Position numbers and translations under genes: made by a program. This document shows, one piece after another, positions 22,381 to 34,300 of a stretch of DNA of 64,000 bases. The DNA is taken from the NCBI GenBank assembly GCA_973895155.1, contig OZ316899.1:10912001-10976000 (forward strand), in the 5' to 3' direction. Below the pieces are notes generated by a model. The model saw only the letters and a list, made by a program, of their open reading frames with translations. It was not told the origin of the DNA and did not search any database. Source of the stretch: Marsupella aquatica (lineage: Eukaryota > Marchantiophyta). The stretch's first letter is position 1, and every line of letters begins with the position of its first letter.

Positions 22381-23718
22381 CAGCGGGCCCGTAACGTGAT
22401 AAGGGTATGAACACCTTCAAGGAGGAGGGCGACACGCTTTGAGAATGAAAAGAAACCCTCCAAACTTTGGAATCAATCATCCAATTAAGGACAAAATTGT
22501 ACCCGCCTCTGTTGCTTTCACTTGAATGCAAGACCCGGTCGCAAAAAGAGATACAAATATTCTAGACGATGCTCATCACAATCATTTTTCATACACCGTC
22601 GGGGATACATGTACTTCCAAAAATACAATCAACCAAACTCATGATTGAAGCAAAAGTATCGAATAACATAGAGACAGGTGTCCTTTAATCCATTGTACCG
22701 TTGACATCTAGGTACCCGTTGACCAATTCCAACGAATATAGACGGTCATAATGGACACATTTAAGAAACTGTTTTTTCTAGCAACATTGCTAGCCAAAAA
22801 TTGGTCATTAATTCCACCAGGTTGTGGAGGGTGTTTTATACGTTTTTGAACCATTTTACGTGGTTGTTTGAGCTAGCAATCTTGCTAGCTTTACCATTCC
22901 TTAAATAGTTGCATATAAGACAAAATAACAGTCAGGTAACGGGCAGATGGGTCATTTATTAAATAAAGACGTTTAGCCAAATCCCTAGATGAGAACATTT
23001 TCCCATATGTATATTGGGAACTAGGAGGACAACATATCTCGCAATTGAGGATTGTTGGAGATTCTCATACTCAAAACTGTTGACATGTCTTCTCTGGAAT
23101 CGAAGGTTGTGGTTGAGAGAAAGAAGACGGGTGATGTTGTTGTTCTGGATGATCCGACAATAATGTGATCTCCGTGAAGGAGTCTTTCCTGTTATCAAGG
23201 TTTGGGCTTTTGGAAGATGATTTCATCTGGAAGTTGTTCCTTCTTTATTCTAGGAATGGGTCCAAAAATCACGAGTTGCCGAATAATGAGGTATTCTATT
23301 GTGCGAGCAAACAGGAGTTTTGCTAGCGAGGACAACAAGGGGTTTGTATGGTGCGAGGAAACATGAGATATTGACAACAAGGTTAATGGTTGCTAGCGAG
23401 GTAAAACTAATGGTCAGAGTGGCAAATTGGGAGTATAGTGAGACTTCTACAACAGAAATGAACCTTTTTTCCATAATGGGATCATACAATTTTATGTCCA
23501 GCGAGGTCGCTAGCCTTCAATCATTGACAAACCATATGAATAAACACAAGCTAGTAAAACACCAGGCGGATATGAAAAGGCATAGTCAATGAATCAACTC
23601 AAATTTCAAACCCGTTTCAAAGTCATATTTCCAAAAAGTGTACTGCCTCCAATACTTTGTCAAAACTGACAGTAAGTGAGTAAACTGTCTAGGGATATCG
23701 TTCTATTCCCTCAGAAAA
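22381..23718. other. Flank of A1 and A2 with TAGCGA/TAGCAA palindromes
   Basis: No gene seen. Palindromes: CTAGCAACATTGCTAG at 22778-22793, AGCTAGCAATCTTGCTAGCT at 22871-22890 and CAGCGAGGTCGCTAG at 23500-23514. Half-sites TTGCTAGCGAGG occur near 23320 and 23390 within a diverged direct repeat that begins GTGCGAG. The first two sit about 400-500 bp upstream of the A1 start codon. Confidence 0.7.
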
Positions 23719-24073
23719 TCATAAGTCACTTGAATGACTTTTATCCGACTCTATATCATTCCTACTACTAGTATTGCTTTGGTCACTACTGAAATCCCGA
23801 TCAGTTGACTTAGCAGACTCATCAACATATTGCTTAACAAGGCATGCCTCATCATCAACAAAAGGCAAGCAATATAATTTTTGTCTGGCGCCACGATGTG
23901 ACCTACGACCTTTGCCTTCCCAGGAGATTACAAAAGCATCATCCGATTGAATTGCCGACTTCTCTGCATAGCAAGGCAGAGTAAACGTCTTCTGAGGAGA
24001 AACAATGCAAGATTCTTCAATCTTCCTTCGAAGCCAAAATCTCTCTTCAGAAAACCAGTCGACACGAGAATCT
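23719..24073 (-). pseudogene. A2 exon 5: conserved C-terminal tail
   Basis: The frame opens VDWFSEERFWLRRKI and contains FTLPCYAEKSA, a WEGKG-RSHRGARQK stretch and an acidic Ser-rich end, stopping at 23719. The pattern P-x-K-x-F-x-L-P-x-YAE followed by WE-x-KG is shared with 36147-36486 and 57651-57957. No known domain. It needs splicing past the in-frame TAA described for exon 4. Confidence 0.6.
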
Positions 24074-24197
24074 CTGAAATCATGAAAACAATGAGAGCAC
24101 TATCAATGAAATATCCAACAAAAGACAATAGCAAGCTTCACCAACCAATTGATTAAAGCAAAGGGATCTGGTATAAGCGAGAGGACCAATACATTAC

Positions 24198-24715
24198 TCC
24201 AGGTCAAATTCATCATCCCCATCTTTTGCATCAGGAACATTAGGAGCCCCATCTTTGTTTTTTCCACTCTTTGATCCTGCAAGAGAAAATTCATCCTCTG
24301 AATCAAAGTCCTCCAATGTTTCAGTGAGGTCTTCAATTTTCTTGTGTCTCTCAAGAACACTCTTCAATGCCTTCTCTGCAGCACCATGGAGAACATCCCT
24401 ATCCTCGACCCCAACAACGAACCTCCCGGAGAGTTCTCCAGCTGAAAATGAACTGCCGTCTCCAATATTCCAATCAAGCACAATGTCTCTAGGCTTTGTG
24501 AGAAGCTCCATCACAGCCTGCATGAATCCAACAGACAACCAAGAGGAACCAGAAAAAGCTAACTCTGCCTTGGTATCCCTTTTTGGATAACAAAGACTCA
24601 ACATCGTCTTATGTGATGCATCTTCAGACGTTCCCAAAGGGACATACTTCAGGTCTTTTGGGATCTTCCCATTGAATTCCACTCGACAAAAGACATCCAG
24701 GCTTAAGTTGCAAAC
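24198..24715 (-). pseudogene. A2 exon 4: SAM-binding half
   Basis: Contains RLSVGFMQ-like SWLSVGFMQAVMELLTKP, then IVLDWNIGDGSSFSAGELSG and RFVVGVEDRDVL. That is the D-x-F-x-G-x-G-[ST] motif I plus the G-R-x-x-x-G-x-E strand 2 of N4C/N6A DNA methyltransferases. Motif I following the motif IV region makes this the permuted beta class. The acidic end reads DDEFDLE, and the stop TAA at 24194-24196 overlaps a possible GTAATG donor at 24197. Confidence 0.75.
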
Positions 24716-24759
24716 CTGGAAAAGAACAAAAAACGTCAATTAATGAATCCAGGAAGGCC

Positions 24760-24773
24760 AGCGAGATCGCTGT
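24760..24773. repeat. Intron palindrome CAGCGAGATCGCTG
   Basis: A perfect six-base-arm palindrome with a two-base centre in the intron between exons 3 and 4. The same intron of copy B holds another at 37133-37148. Confidence 0.85.
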
Positions 24774-24817
24774 CAAAAAAAACATACTAAACCATGCATA
24801 TTTTACACAAATCTCAC

Positions 24818-25530
24818 CTCAATGTTCATGTCTGGCATCCACATTGGGGACCCCAATAAAACGTGGTACTTCCGAAGGTGTTTAAATTTGTTCCTCTGTT
24901 CAAAAGCAGCAAAAATTTGCTTTGTGTGGTTAAATTCTCCACTATGGAGAACGGCCACATACCCATCATCGGCCAACATGGGCCTCATCACTCCAAAGAA
25001 ATAGTAAGGGAGCTTCTCAACCCAGACATTCCATGGGGGAACGTCCACATCGGTAACACGAGGCCTCAGCCCAGTCGGAAGAGCTATGAACCCCAGATGG
25101 GCACTGGTCCCAGTGTAAGGCTTCCCGTTGATTTTTAAGGGATTCGGGTGTTCGGAAGAACTTGAAATCTCCGAAAGCCATTGATCCCCCTCCCCCATCC
25201 AAGAAGGTCGAACCTTCTTCATACTTATCGAGTCAGCCATCAAGCGCAGATTACTCTTTGCAAGGAAATGTTGCCTTCCATCCAACTGGAGTCCACAGAG
25301 CCTGGTGACACCCTCTTGGATTGAAATTTCTTCCTCATCAGAATCTGACAACACTTGAACCTTTCGCTTCTTCTTCAACCTCTGGGACCCTGACTTATCA
25401 CCTCCCGGCTTAGTCACAATTTCAAAATCGGGAGACTCAGGCTCAACAAGATCCTCCTGGCGACCATTAGTCATAGTCTGAACACTCTCGGAACCCAAAG
25501 ACTTCCTCCTTTTTGGATACAAAAAGCAAC
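24818..25530 (-). pseudogene. A2 exon 3: methyltransferase-like catalytic half
   Basis: Begins with a basic/acidic linker (PKRRKSLGSES, QVLSDSDEEE). Then comes a segment shaped like motif IV and following strands of beta-class DNA methyltransferases: AHLGFIALPTG, a V-PPWNVW Trp, and a PMLADDGYVAVLHSG strand as in the usual L-pgG-l-v. LPTG stands where D/N/S-PP-Y/F/W is expected. The exon ends at MNIE|GTGAG (24818). Confidence 0.65.
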
Positions 25531-25623
25531 CTAAGAGCCTCAGGATATGTCATAAACTTAATCAGAATAGCAGCTTGGGAGAGGTAATAGAAGTAAGCTT
25601 CAGAGAGATAAGGATATACTTAC

Positions 25624-26987
25624 TTCTCTTTCCAGAAATCATAGAGCCATCTTTTGATACCTCCTTGGCAACATCCCTCTTCAATTTCCGAGGGCGGCTC
25701 CTATCAACAGTTGGTGCCACCCCGAGGCATGCCTGCTCCATCGACACACAGCCAGCAATTTCTACTTCCGGGTTGCACAATTTAGATTCACTAATAAAGA
25801 ATTCTGGGACCAAGCCATGATTGATCTTTTGAAGCGCAACTTTCTCTGTCACATCAAATGTCAGTGACCAATTTTCCGAATCTAAATACCAGGGACAATG
25901 CAACACCTCCCATTCACTTATCTTCCGCAAGGGTTCAATGTCCTCAATAGGGTACATCGAGTACTCCCCAAACTTCTCACAACCGGAATCATCTCTTGCA
26001 TATTGCGCCCATTGAGAGAAACATGCAGGATCACACCACCAAAAAGATCTATTTGCTACCTCCCGATCAACAAAAAACCTGTAAACATATCTTTTTGCCC
26101 TCCGTCGAAAAGCAACAATGCCAATCTTCTCCCCAACTTTCGGGTTCCAGATGCTCTTAAAGAACCTTACCTTAACCCGCTGCAGGAAATCCTCAAACTC
26201 ATCATCAATTTCAACAAGGAGGGATGCCTGACTATTCTCTGGGGAAGAAAGAATTCTAGATTTAGGGACAATGAGAATAATATCAGAGATTGCTTCACTT
26301 AATAAGCACCTCGCAATGGACTCTACCTGTTCCCAGCTGGTTGCCCATCGATGCAAGCAGAGCTTGGTCTCACTATCCAAAAATTGAGATGGGTGGAAAT
26401 ATTGTTTACGCAACTCTGGTCTACACTGTGCTTCGAGAAGAGCGCAACGGAGTTGTGGACTCAGAGAAGTTACCCCGGTAAAAAGCCTTGCATAATCAAG
26501 GCCACACGAAACATTCCCTCTCCCATTATCATCTGTCCGCTGAGCTTCCTTCCTTTCTTTCTCACAATAATTGTGCATCTCAACACATTTCTTGAAGAAA
26601 TCCCCAAAGTCTAGATTCAGAAGCAGGGCAAACTTTGGAACTTTGACATTCCAGTCAGAGAGTTGCTCCTTCATCATATCTCAAATTGCAATGTCCTTCG
26701 CAGCTTTTGACAGAGGTTCACCAAGTTCCTCCTTTAGTGCAAACTTCTTGAGTAAGTCAGCAGTTTGCAAAGCTATGTTTGTTGCTGAAAGAATATAAAT
26801 ACATGCATCTAAGGTCATATGCTTCGAATACCACGACGGCTTCTTCACATTTTGCATCTTCTGCTGAAATAACTTGAAATTCTCTGGATCAATTAAATCT
26901 TTGTAAACTAAGAGGTTGGTGCACAAAATCTTTTGGACCCGATCAGCTTCCAGCACCCACAAATTTTTGACATGGCATTGTGACAAC
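25624..26987 (-). pseudogene. A2 exon 2: conserved domain of unknown function
   Basis: About 455 codons, with TGA at 26681-26683 where copy B has a Lys codon. Segments conserved in all copies include LRCALLEAQCRPELRKQYFHP, FRRRAKRYVYRFFVDREVA and ISEWEVLHCPWYLDSENW, rich in Trp, Tyr, Phe and Arg. It ends in a basic VDRSRPRKLKRD stretch before the donor GAA|GTAAGT. I know no family for it. Its conservation across diverged copies suggests it was functional, perhaps as a DNA-recognition or scaffold domain. Confidence 0.7.
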
Positions 26988-27079
26988 CTGACAATGAGGA
27001 CAGAATTCAGAAAACAACAAGAACAAATCATGCACGAAAGATGGAGGAAAAAGATCAAATGTGTCAAAGATCTTCTCAC

Positions 27080-27790
27080 CGGTTGAGAGCATGCATTGCA
27101 AATTCAATCTGCATGAAAGTATCCTTCTCTCCTTTGAATATCTTCGAGACAACTCGAGGATGATATTTGACATCGTGAGGATTCTCAGCAGCAAGCAGGT
27201 TCCACGAATAGAGACGGTGATTGCCATCAAAAACACAAAACATTTTATCCTTGAGCACAGCAAAATCAGGATGCAAATCACACTCCCTCTCAAAAGCTTC
27301 ATTCTGCGCCAACCACATTGGATCCCAGCCCTGTCTGATTGTGTCGTTGAGAAACTGCACGTCGCCATTCTCATTTGTCATTTGTACATAAAAACGAGGG
27401 TTTAGGGCGCGCGTCCTCAATGTACCCTTGAGCCCGGAACTCATTCTTCAAAGTCTCAATTGCATTCGAATCTGTCTGAAGAGACCTCACAAGCTGCATG
27501 TTCCGCATTCGACACAATGGAATTCGAGGGGGAACCAGAGGATACCCACATTTGTCCGGCCCAAACTGGTAAAGATGGCGGTTAATGACAACTGAGAAAG
27601 GCTCGGACTTGGCAGAATCCATCGAAGGTGGCACAATATCCATAGGATCAACAAGCTTTCGCCTCCTTGGAGTCTTCAGCCCCAAAGCAAGTGCTTTGTG
27701 GCTTGTAGAACTCCTGGTCTCTCAACGTTGAGAGGCAGCTGATTGTGAGGCAACGGATGAAATAGACTCAGGGGATGCAAAAGTTGCCAT
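27080..27790 (-). pseudogene. A2 exon 1: ParB/Srx-like domain
   Basis: Starts MATFASPESISSVASQ at 27790. The domain core runs from YSVVINRHLYQFG through IPLCRMRNMQLVRSLQTDS to VLKDKMFCVFDGNHRLYSW and KYHPRVVSKIF. The DGNHR-L-S element corresponds to the G-x-x-R box of the ParB/Srx fold. TGA at 27722-27724 interrupts it, and an AGGGTTTAGGG-containing insertion near 27400 shifts the frame between YIED and FYVQMT. The donor is CCG|GTGAGA at 27079. Confidence 0.75.
27397..27407 (-). repeat. Telomere-like insertion in A2 exon 1
   Basis: AGGGTTTAGGG on the plus strand (CCCTAAACCCT on the coding strand), followed by GCGCGC, sits where copies A1 and C have no such sequence. It shifts the reading frame of the ParB-like exon. 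Confidence 0.6.
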
Positions 27791-29432
27791 CGACTGATAA
27801 GGAGAGGAGAACCGCGTAAACGGAATACAAGGAATTGGTACGGTGATTTGCAAAGGAATCCAAAGTCACATGTGTTAGGAATCCTAAGCAAGATATCGGG
27901 GGAATCCAAAGTAACCTACAGTGTATCTAACATTGATAGGGAATATCAGTATTTAACACCTTCATGCCAAAGATCCCGCTGGTGCTAACTAACGTTAACA
28001 AAGCATCAGTTAACGTTAAGAATGAGTCTAATTACTGCTTAACAACAACTCGTTTGGATGAAATGTACATTTGACTCCAACGGTTTGAGTCAATTACTCT
28101 ATAGTTGACCAACTTGGGTTGGGTGTCCGTTGAAAATAACTTGGGTTGGGTGTCATACAAAATATGCCGATGGATGTAGAAAAGGAAGTTTTTATGAAAT
28201 TTACTCTTCAAAATGAAGTTAACCCTTCCAACGGTAATATAATTTTGTCGTTAGATGACTGATTAGATGACTGATTAGATGACTGATAAGGAAAAATAGG
28301 CAAACTCCGTACTTTGTTTAAGACATGTATTTAGACAGTTTTTTGCCAGCAACATCGCTGGCCAAATTAGTGTCAATGGGGTAGGTTAAAAGTGATGTAT
28401 TGTAGAGTAGGGTTTAAGGAAATATGAATTACTTTCCTCTTAAACAACCAGAATTCGTTCTCGTTAAGAGCTTGTGAGACCTAAAAGATTGTATTAACAT
28501 ACTTTGAGATAGTTAAGCTAACCTATCTCAGATTTTAAGCCTTTACCGACATGCTTAGGTCAGGTGGAAGGAGTTTTTAATACATCCTCAGGTATTGTGA
28601 TGTTTGCATCATCAACAGTGCAATAATTAATTCTAAAACTATAACAAAACAACCAAAAGCCGGAGGCGTAAAGAGAGGATTAGGCGAGCCTTAAATGTCT
28701 CATCTCCTCTCGCCACTTAGCAATCTATGACTAAGTTAGGCACGATTAATAGTCAACAGAGAGTCTGACTAAATTAGGCTGATGCCTAAAGCTCATCCTT
28801 AAAGCCAACCATCTAAGAATTTGTAAAAGATGTATATAAAATAGCCCGTATTAACTTTCTGACCTATGTCAAGGCAAAGGTGGTACTGATTACTCCGAAC
28901 TAACTTATTCTTCTATTCAATCCTTCAGATTGCTCTTTTAGGACTACGCAATTTGTGAGTTCTCGTATGGTGCTTCTTCCACTAATACTTAATAAGCCAT
29001 AAGTATTCCATAGTCAACGTGAATCTTTAGACCTTTGCATGATCTCAGGCATGCATTTCCAGTCAGCCTAAAGGTTACCTATGACATTGCTAGTCACTTT
29101 CCATAGATTTTCTAGCAAGAATGGTCACACACTAATGTCCAAACACAAAGCATAGATCACCAAAATTATGAATCTATTACTTCTCTTCAAAGAAGGAGAC
29201 TTTCAAAAGTGAAATGCAAGTCTGAGTAAAATGGTGAAAACTTTCCCTCTTATACTTAGGGACAAGTCTCCTCTAAACAAAAGTTGAAGAGGTATGCCCC
29301 TTCAATTCCTAACCTAAGTGTAAAAGTAAAAAGTAATGCTAAATTCTGAAACTAGACTATGAGATAAAGTGCTGAGCAAAAATTCAAAGTCTAATTCTTC
29401 ATATACTAAGTTTTATAGGGCTTCAAACACAA

Positions 29433-30181
29433 AACCGGATCAAAAACCGGGTGGGAAACCGGGTGGGAAACCGGATGGGAAGCCGGTTCAACTTTCGGAT
29501 GGAATAACTTTTTACTCTTCAGGAGTTGAAGTGTCAGGCTTCACCGATGTGGAGTCTACTGCTGGATCAATGGAGTTGAGAGGGTTTGGCATGAAAGTGA
29601 TACCTCCAAAGGTAGTAGTAAAATAGTAAGCAAGTAGTACATTTCTTGGTTTCAAAGTGAAAGGTTTCCAAAAATGAGGTCTTGAGATAATGTCCATTGG
29701 TATAAGTAAAATGTAGGAGTGCCAGATTAATAAGAATTTGACTATCGAGTCTCTTCATCTTCCAATGAATGGGTATATCTTTTCATAGTATCCTTTCATA
29801 CTTATCCAACCATTTTGATTGGTTAAGGTCTTTAGCCATGGATCATGCTTCCTATTGGTCCAAAGTCAGACATCTTGAAGGTCAAATGGTGTGGAAACAA
29901 TGCTTCAAAATCTTCATTCCATTATTTGTCCAGAAATCTCGGATATCTCTTGGTTGCACCGGTTGGAGTCTCATAATATTAAGTGGGTCATTTCAAGTCC
30001 ATTTTCAGACTTCTTTATATATATCTTAACCGCATAGGAAAGAGCTTTCCAACACACTTTACAGATCTTGATTTGGATAAATGGTTTGAGAGTTATAGTA
30101 ATTTTTCTACCGGATGGTATGTCCAAACCGGATCAAAAACCGGCTCAAAAACCGGATGGAAACCGGTTCAAATTCCGGATA
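29433..30181. repeat. Two AACCGG/CCGGATGG arrays
   Basis: At 29433-29500 a 12-bp unit like AAACCGGGTGGG is repeated, ending AAGCCGGTTCAA. At 30126-30181 there are AACCGGATCAAAAACCGG and similar units ending AACCGGTTCAAATTCCGG. The two arrays are related but not identical and lie about 690 bp apart. Confidence 0.7.
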
Positions 30182-30775
30182 GAATAACTCCTCAATTTCC
30201 ATCACTTAGTTGGTGTAATTTTTTCCATGAACTACTGGAAGGTGGGGTAACACAACCTTGATAAAAGATTGAGCTACTTGTTGCTGAAATGCACTGATTA
30301 ATTCACCTTAAAATTAGCCGTCTAACTCAAATTTGTGAAAAGTTGGACCTCAATTCCAAAGTTAAACCTTTGCTTGAGGGGTTGAAGTAGGTCTCTCCTC
30401 GCTATCAGATTTTCCCAATACCAATCCATTTATGGTTTTATTTCTCTTTCACTATTGAGTCGGATGAGGGACCATAACATCTTTATATGCACCTTGGCAT
30501 GATTCAAGCTTAATATACTCACAGATGCTTAAATAGTCATTCAAGGTCCTCAACATGGTCATTGAAAACTATTTTTTTCACATAAGATAACTTTTCTATC
30601 CTTAAGGGCTTAACCCCTCTATTACATCTTTCCTAAATTCTAAAATACTTGACAGAAGTCAAACAAACTTAACAATGTTTAATGTGTAAACATAACATTT
30701 TGGAAATACATTTGTTTCGATATCCCTCATTTTAATCCCAAACTCAAAAAAAATTCTACCCTAAATTTTGGGTGC

Positions 30776-30803
30776 ATCAGGCTAGCGATATCGCTGGCCT
30801 GAT
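30776..30803. repeat. Extended 28-base TAGCGA palindrome
   Basis: The GCTAGCGATATCGCTGGC core is flanked by ATCAG and CTGAT, so the dyad extends over 28 bases with one mismatched pair. It is the longest copy in this family. Confidence 0.85.
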
Positions 30804-31310
30804 TCAGGGTTTCTAAAAGGTTTAATTTATGGGACATCTCCAAATCCTCTCCTCTATTAATGTCAATTTGTGAGTGAAAATCATATTGTAGAATCACTCA
30901 AATAGAGTTGGTTTAATAATAGAGTCCATCTTAAACACATAAAACTTTCCTAGATTATGTCTAGCGAGGTCGCTAGCAAAAACCGTTGTTTAACACGAAG
31001 CTCCAAGTTCAATAATCCTTATAATGTACTCCAAGTTCAGTAAACATTTAGGAACAATCCAAGATATCCTTGTTGTCAACAGAAAACAGTCAGTGTTTTG
31101 GACGATTACAAGATATAACTTTGGATTATATGGAGCCCTTTATGATAGAAAATTTAGGCCAATGATATTGCTAGCAATAATTCATTTCTTGAAGGTATTA
31201 GAGCCGTTGAAGTTTTGTCATATATGCAACGTTAAAGTGATGTTCCGTTTTATTCTAAACTTTAATGTCTTCATATTATTCTATATATTCATCCATGATG
31301 TTTGTGACAT

Positions 31311-34300
31311 TTGGGTTCTTGTCTTGGTCCTCATTTGATGGCTCCGAGCGTCATCTACTGGCGTCGGAGCACTGGAGACATTGCTACTCTTTCATCTGTG
31401 AGAAAGATCACTAATGTGACAAAGGCCTTTCTTTTGATAAGATTTGGGCTCAATAACTGTGATTTCATTTCGAGATTGTTCTTTCTTGTTTCACTTCATG
31501 GATCAAGGAAGGACGAATTAATTTCAGGAACTCTACTTGGTGAAAGAGTTTGGGAGGTTGCTTCCGGAGATGTGGTGGAGGTTATATCAGGCAAAGATGA
31601 TTTTCCAGAGCCTTTCCAGAACCCTCAAGGAAAAGTGCTTGTAGACCTGGACTCTCCCCCGGGGAGAGAAACGAATGTCCAGGCCTCTAGTTTTGAGTTT
31701 ACAACTCTTGAGGGTACTAATTCTGTTTTTGGGAGTTGTTCTACAAAATTGGAAGTAGATACTGCTCTTCCAAGTGCTCCGGGATGTCATCTTTTGGAGA
31801 AAATCTACAGAATTGGTGTGCTTGAAGCATTTTTGAGCATTACTGGGGCAAGTGAGCTAGCAAGATTTAGAAGAGATGTCTCGTGGGTTGATGTCCAAGT
31901 TGATCATCTTCCAACAAGTTACAATGGAGACAAGGTATATGAGCTTCCTCCGGTGGAGTCAAGATTTGGTCGCGGTCAAGGGCTTCTTGACATGGACCGC
32001 GACAATGATGGCTACCCTTGGACCCGCTGGGTCACTACTTCGGCTAAACTAAAGCCACGTAATCACTAGTTTGTTTTCAAAGTCCGTTGCAGTGGTGTTG
32101 TGCAGTGCCAAAATTTGAATTGTTCAAGGTTCAAGGAGACAGGAATGAGGAATGAAGCGGCATTTCCTGGAAGATCACTAATGACCGATGTCTTCCAGCC
32201 GGGAAATCTGGTTCCGGAAGGAGGTTTGGTTTGTGGCTTTTGTGATGAGAGACCTTATTGTGTTAGGCCTTGTCCAGCAATGATGTTTTATGTTTATGCA
32301 AAGCCAACTTTGGACTCTCATGTCTCAAAACACATGTCTAGACTCGCAGTGCATATGGGAGTTCATGATCATCCGATCCGAACGGGGAAGTGTCGAGTTG
32401 CAAAAAAAAGGCGGAAGATGTTATTCAAGAAGTTCAGTCAGCTCATCCCTTGGCAACCCCTTCCCGTGTGAAGAATATTTTAATAGGTACATTGATATCT
32501 CTTCTCCACCCTGAGGCATGTCACGATCTTTCAAAAGAAGAGGAGGTGGAATTGTGGAACTCAATGAAATTTGTGTCCTCACCGGCAAAATTCCATGCAA
32601 TTTTCCGGAGCATTAAAATTGGGAATCCCAAGAAAGGTGAGTTGGATTCGCTTCGTGACATGCAAATGCGCGTGAGATTTCCATTTGTACTGCGTTTCCT
32701 GTTCCCTGACCAGGCTGGCAAGTCCATTCGAGCGCATGTATTCAAGATGAGTACCAAAGGTCCCGGTTCTGGAGTTGACATTCTCAATCGGATAAAAAAA
32801 GGTGGAACTTTAGAGGGAGCTTGGGTGAGTTTTGACGTGATGCACAGAATAACTACTGGTTGGTTAACTTTTAGTGCTCACGTATACGATCACACTTATC
32901 GCGGTCTTTGTACTATCTTCACTTGTGAATTGAAAGCCGAGGATGTTGATTCACTGGAAATTGCATGGCGTTTAATGTTGGAAGTTGTTGCTGAGAATGG
33001 TATTTCCAATGTAAACATAGCTGGTTTTATGGCTGACAATGCTGAAGCTGGATGGATCGCTGTGAGAAATGTTTTCTTTGATGGTGTTTGTCTCCCTGAG
33101 AAAGAACATAGTGATGCATTCCATTTCTCGCAGTCACTAAGATGTCATACCGTGGAGGGAATTCGTGAAGGGAAACACTCCGAACACTACCAAATGTGGG
33201 AGAAATTTAGGAATGCACCCTCATATGTTCAAGCTTACGGGCTGGCTAACGATATTCAAGAGTGGTGGAAGTGTGGGAATTGTCACCCTGGGAAATTGAG
33301 ATCTTTGCAAGGCTGGATCGCTTGGTGGGTTGTCCGATGGCAACAGTGGGGAAACTTCTTCAGACTGGTAAGTAAACTCGTTCTTTTTGGCTAGCGATGT
33401 CGCTAGCATTCCTTTTGTGTATGAATGTTATCTTCAAATCAAGTATGTGCCTCCCAATGATTGTGTTTGTTTATGTCTGGACTTCAGACTCAAACAGCCA
33501 AGGAGTCAGCATTGATGCCAAATTGTACTGGAGCCGAATCTGTACACGGTTCAATGAGAGCTTGCCAAATGAAGAAGAAGATTGGACTGATTGAAGCTTG
33601 TGAGCTTGATCAAAATTGTGCTGGTGGGTAGATTGTTGCCTTTGCTGCGTACATTGAAGGATGCCACAGGGGGCATGGACCTACCATATTTGAACTTGCA
33701 TATAGGAATGCAGATACACTAGGATCCCTTGATGCTTTTGAGAAAGCAACCAATCTTCTGCTTGAATCATCTCCAAAATATGAGTTCCATCGCACTCAAC
33801 CACTTCATGGAGATCTTTGCACAAAGTCCGGAAAACGAAAAGGCCAAGCTTCGGCTAGAGTTGGTGCTAAAGACTCTCATCGACATGATAAGGTGATGCG
33901 CACGGAGGCGGTGACAAGAGGCGTACATCCAAGAAATTTATATTCTGATTTCTGGAGTGTCAATGTCGTGGAAGAGAGCGACAAGTTGAAGGAGAGTTCG
34001 GGCATACTCCATCCTTCAACATTCTCTAGTTGTCCAGATCCATCCGTTGTGATTCTTCTTTCTGATAATGAAGGGAATGACACTAAGAGCTCAGGAGATG
34101 ACACTTTTGAAATTCCTAAGCCATTGTCACAACAACATGTATCTCCTGTCCGTCAAGAGGAACCAGTTTATGTTTCACCAAGGAGAATACCTGCGGTAAA
34201 TGAAGTTGATGTCCCATTTGGTACTTGGCACTTAAGGCGGTGCGGGAAAGGAAATGGTCCAGTGTGCAATGGGTCTATGGATAGGACCATTTCTGGAAGA

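Larger units (their letters stand above)
23719..27790 (-). pseudogene. ParB-methyltransferase gene, copy A2 (whole)
   Basis: Five exons, inferred by aligning splice sites among the three copies: 27080-27790, 25624-26987, 24818-25530, 24198-24715 and 23719-24073. The full product would be about 1,150 residues: ParB/Srx-like domain, unknown middle domain, beta-class DNA methyltransferase-like domain, conserved tail. Lesions are TGA at 27722-27724, a frameshifting insertion at about 27397-27413 and TGA at 26681-26683. This is the best preserved copy over exons 2-5. The intron between exons 3 and 4 holds the palindrome CAGCGAGATCGCTG (24760-24773). ParB-methyltransferase fusions are known from phages and mobile elements; that this is one is inferred from motifs. 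Confidence 0.75.
27791..31310. other. Long spacer between A2 and the transposase
   Basis: No gene recognised. Contents: inverted repeat TAACGTTAAC / GTTAACGTTA (27990-28018); a 12-bp tandem TAGATGACTGAT x3 (about 28252-28290); palindrome GCCAGCAACATCGCTGGC (28345-28362), about 555 bp upstream of the A2 start; hairpin TGAGATAG...CTATCTCA (28505-28530); two CCGG-rich arrays (29433-29500, 30126-30181); the extended palindrome ATCAGGCTAGCGATATCGCT and onward (30776-30803); CTAGCGAGGTCGCTAG (30961-30976); and a degenerate copy near 31158-31175. As a divergent intergenic region it would hold the promoters of both A2 and the transposase. Confidence 0.55.

Noticed and set aside
25080-25110. LPTG as a sortase sorting signal
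   Set aside because: The position is internal in a nuclear-type multidomain protein, with no membrane anchor or basic tail after it.
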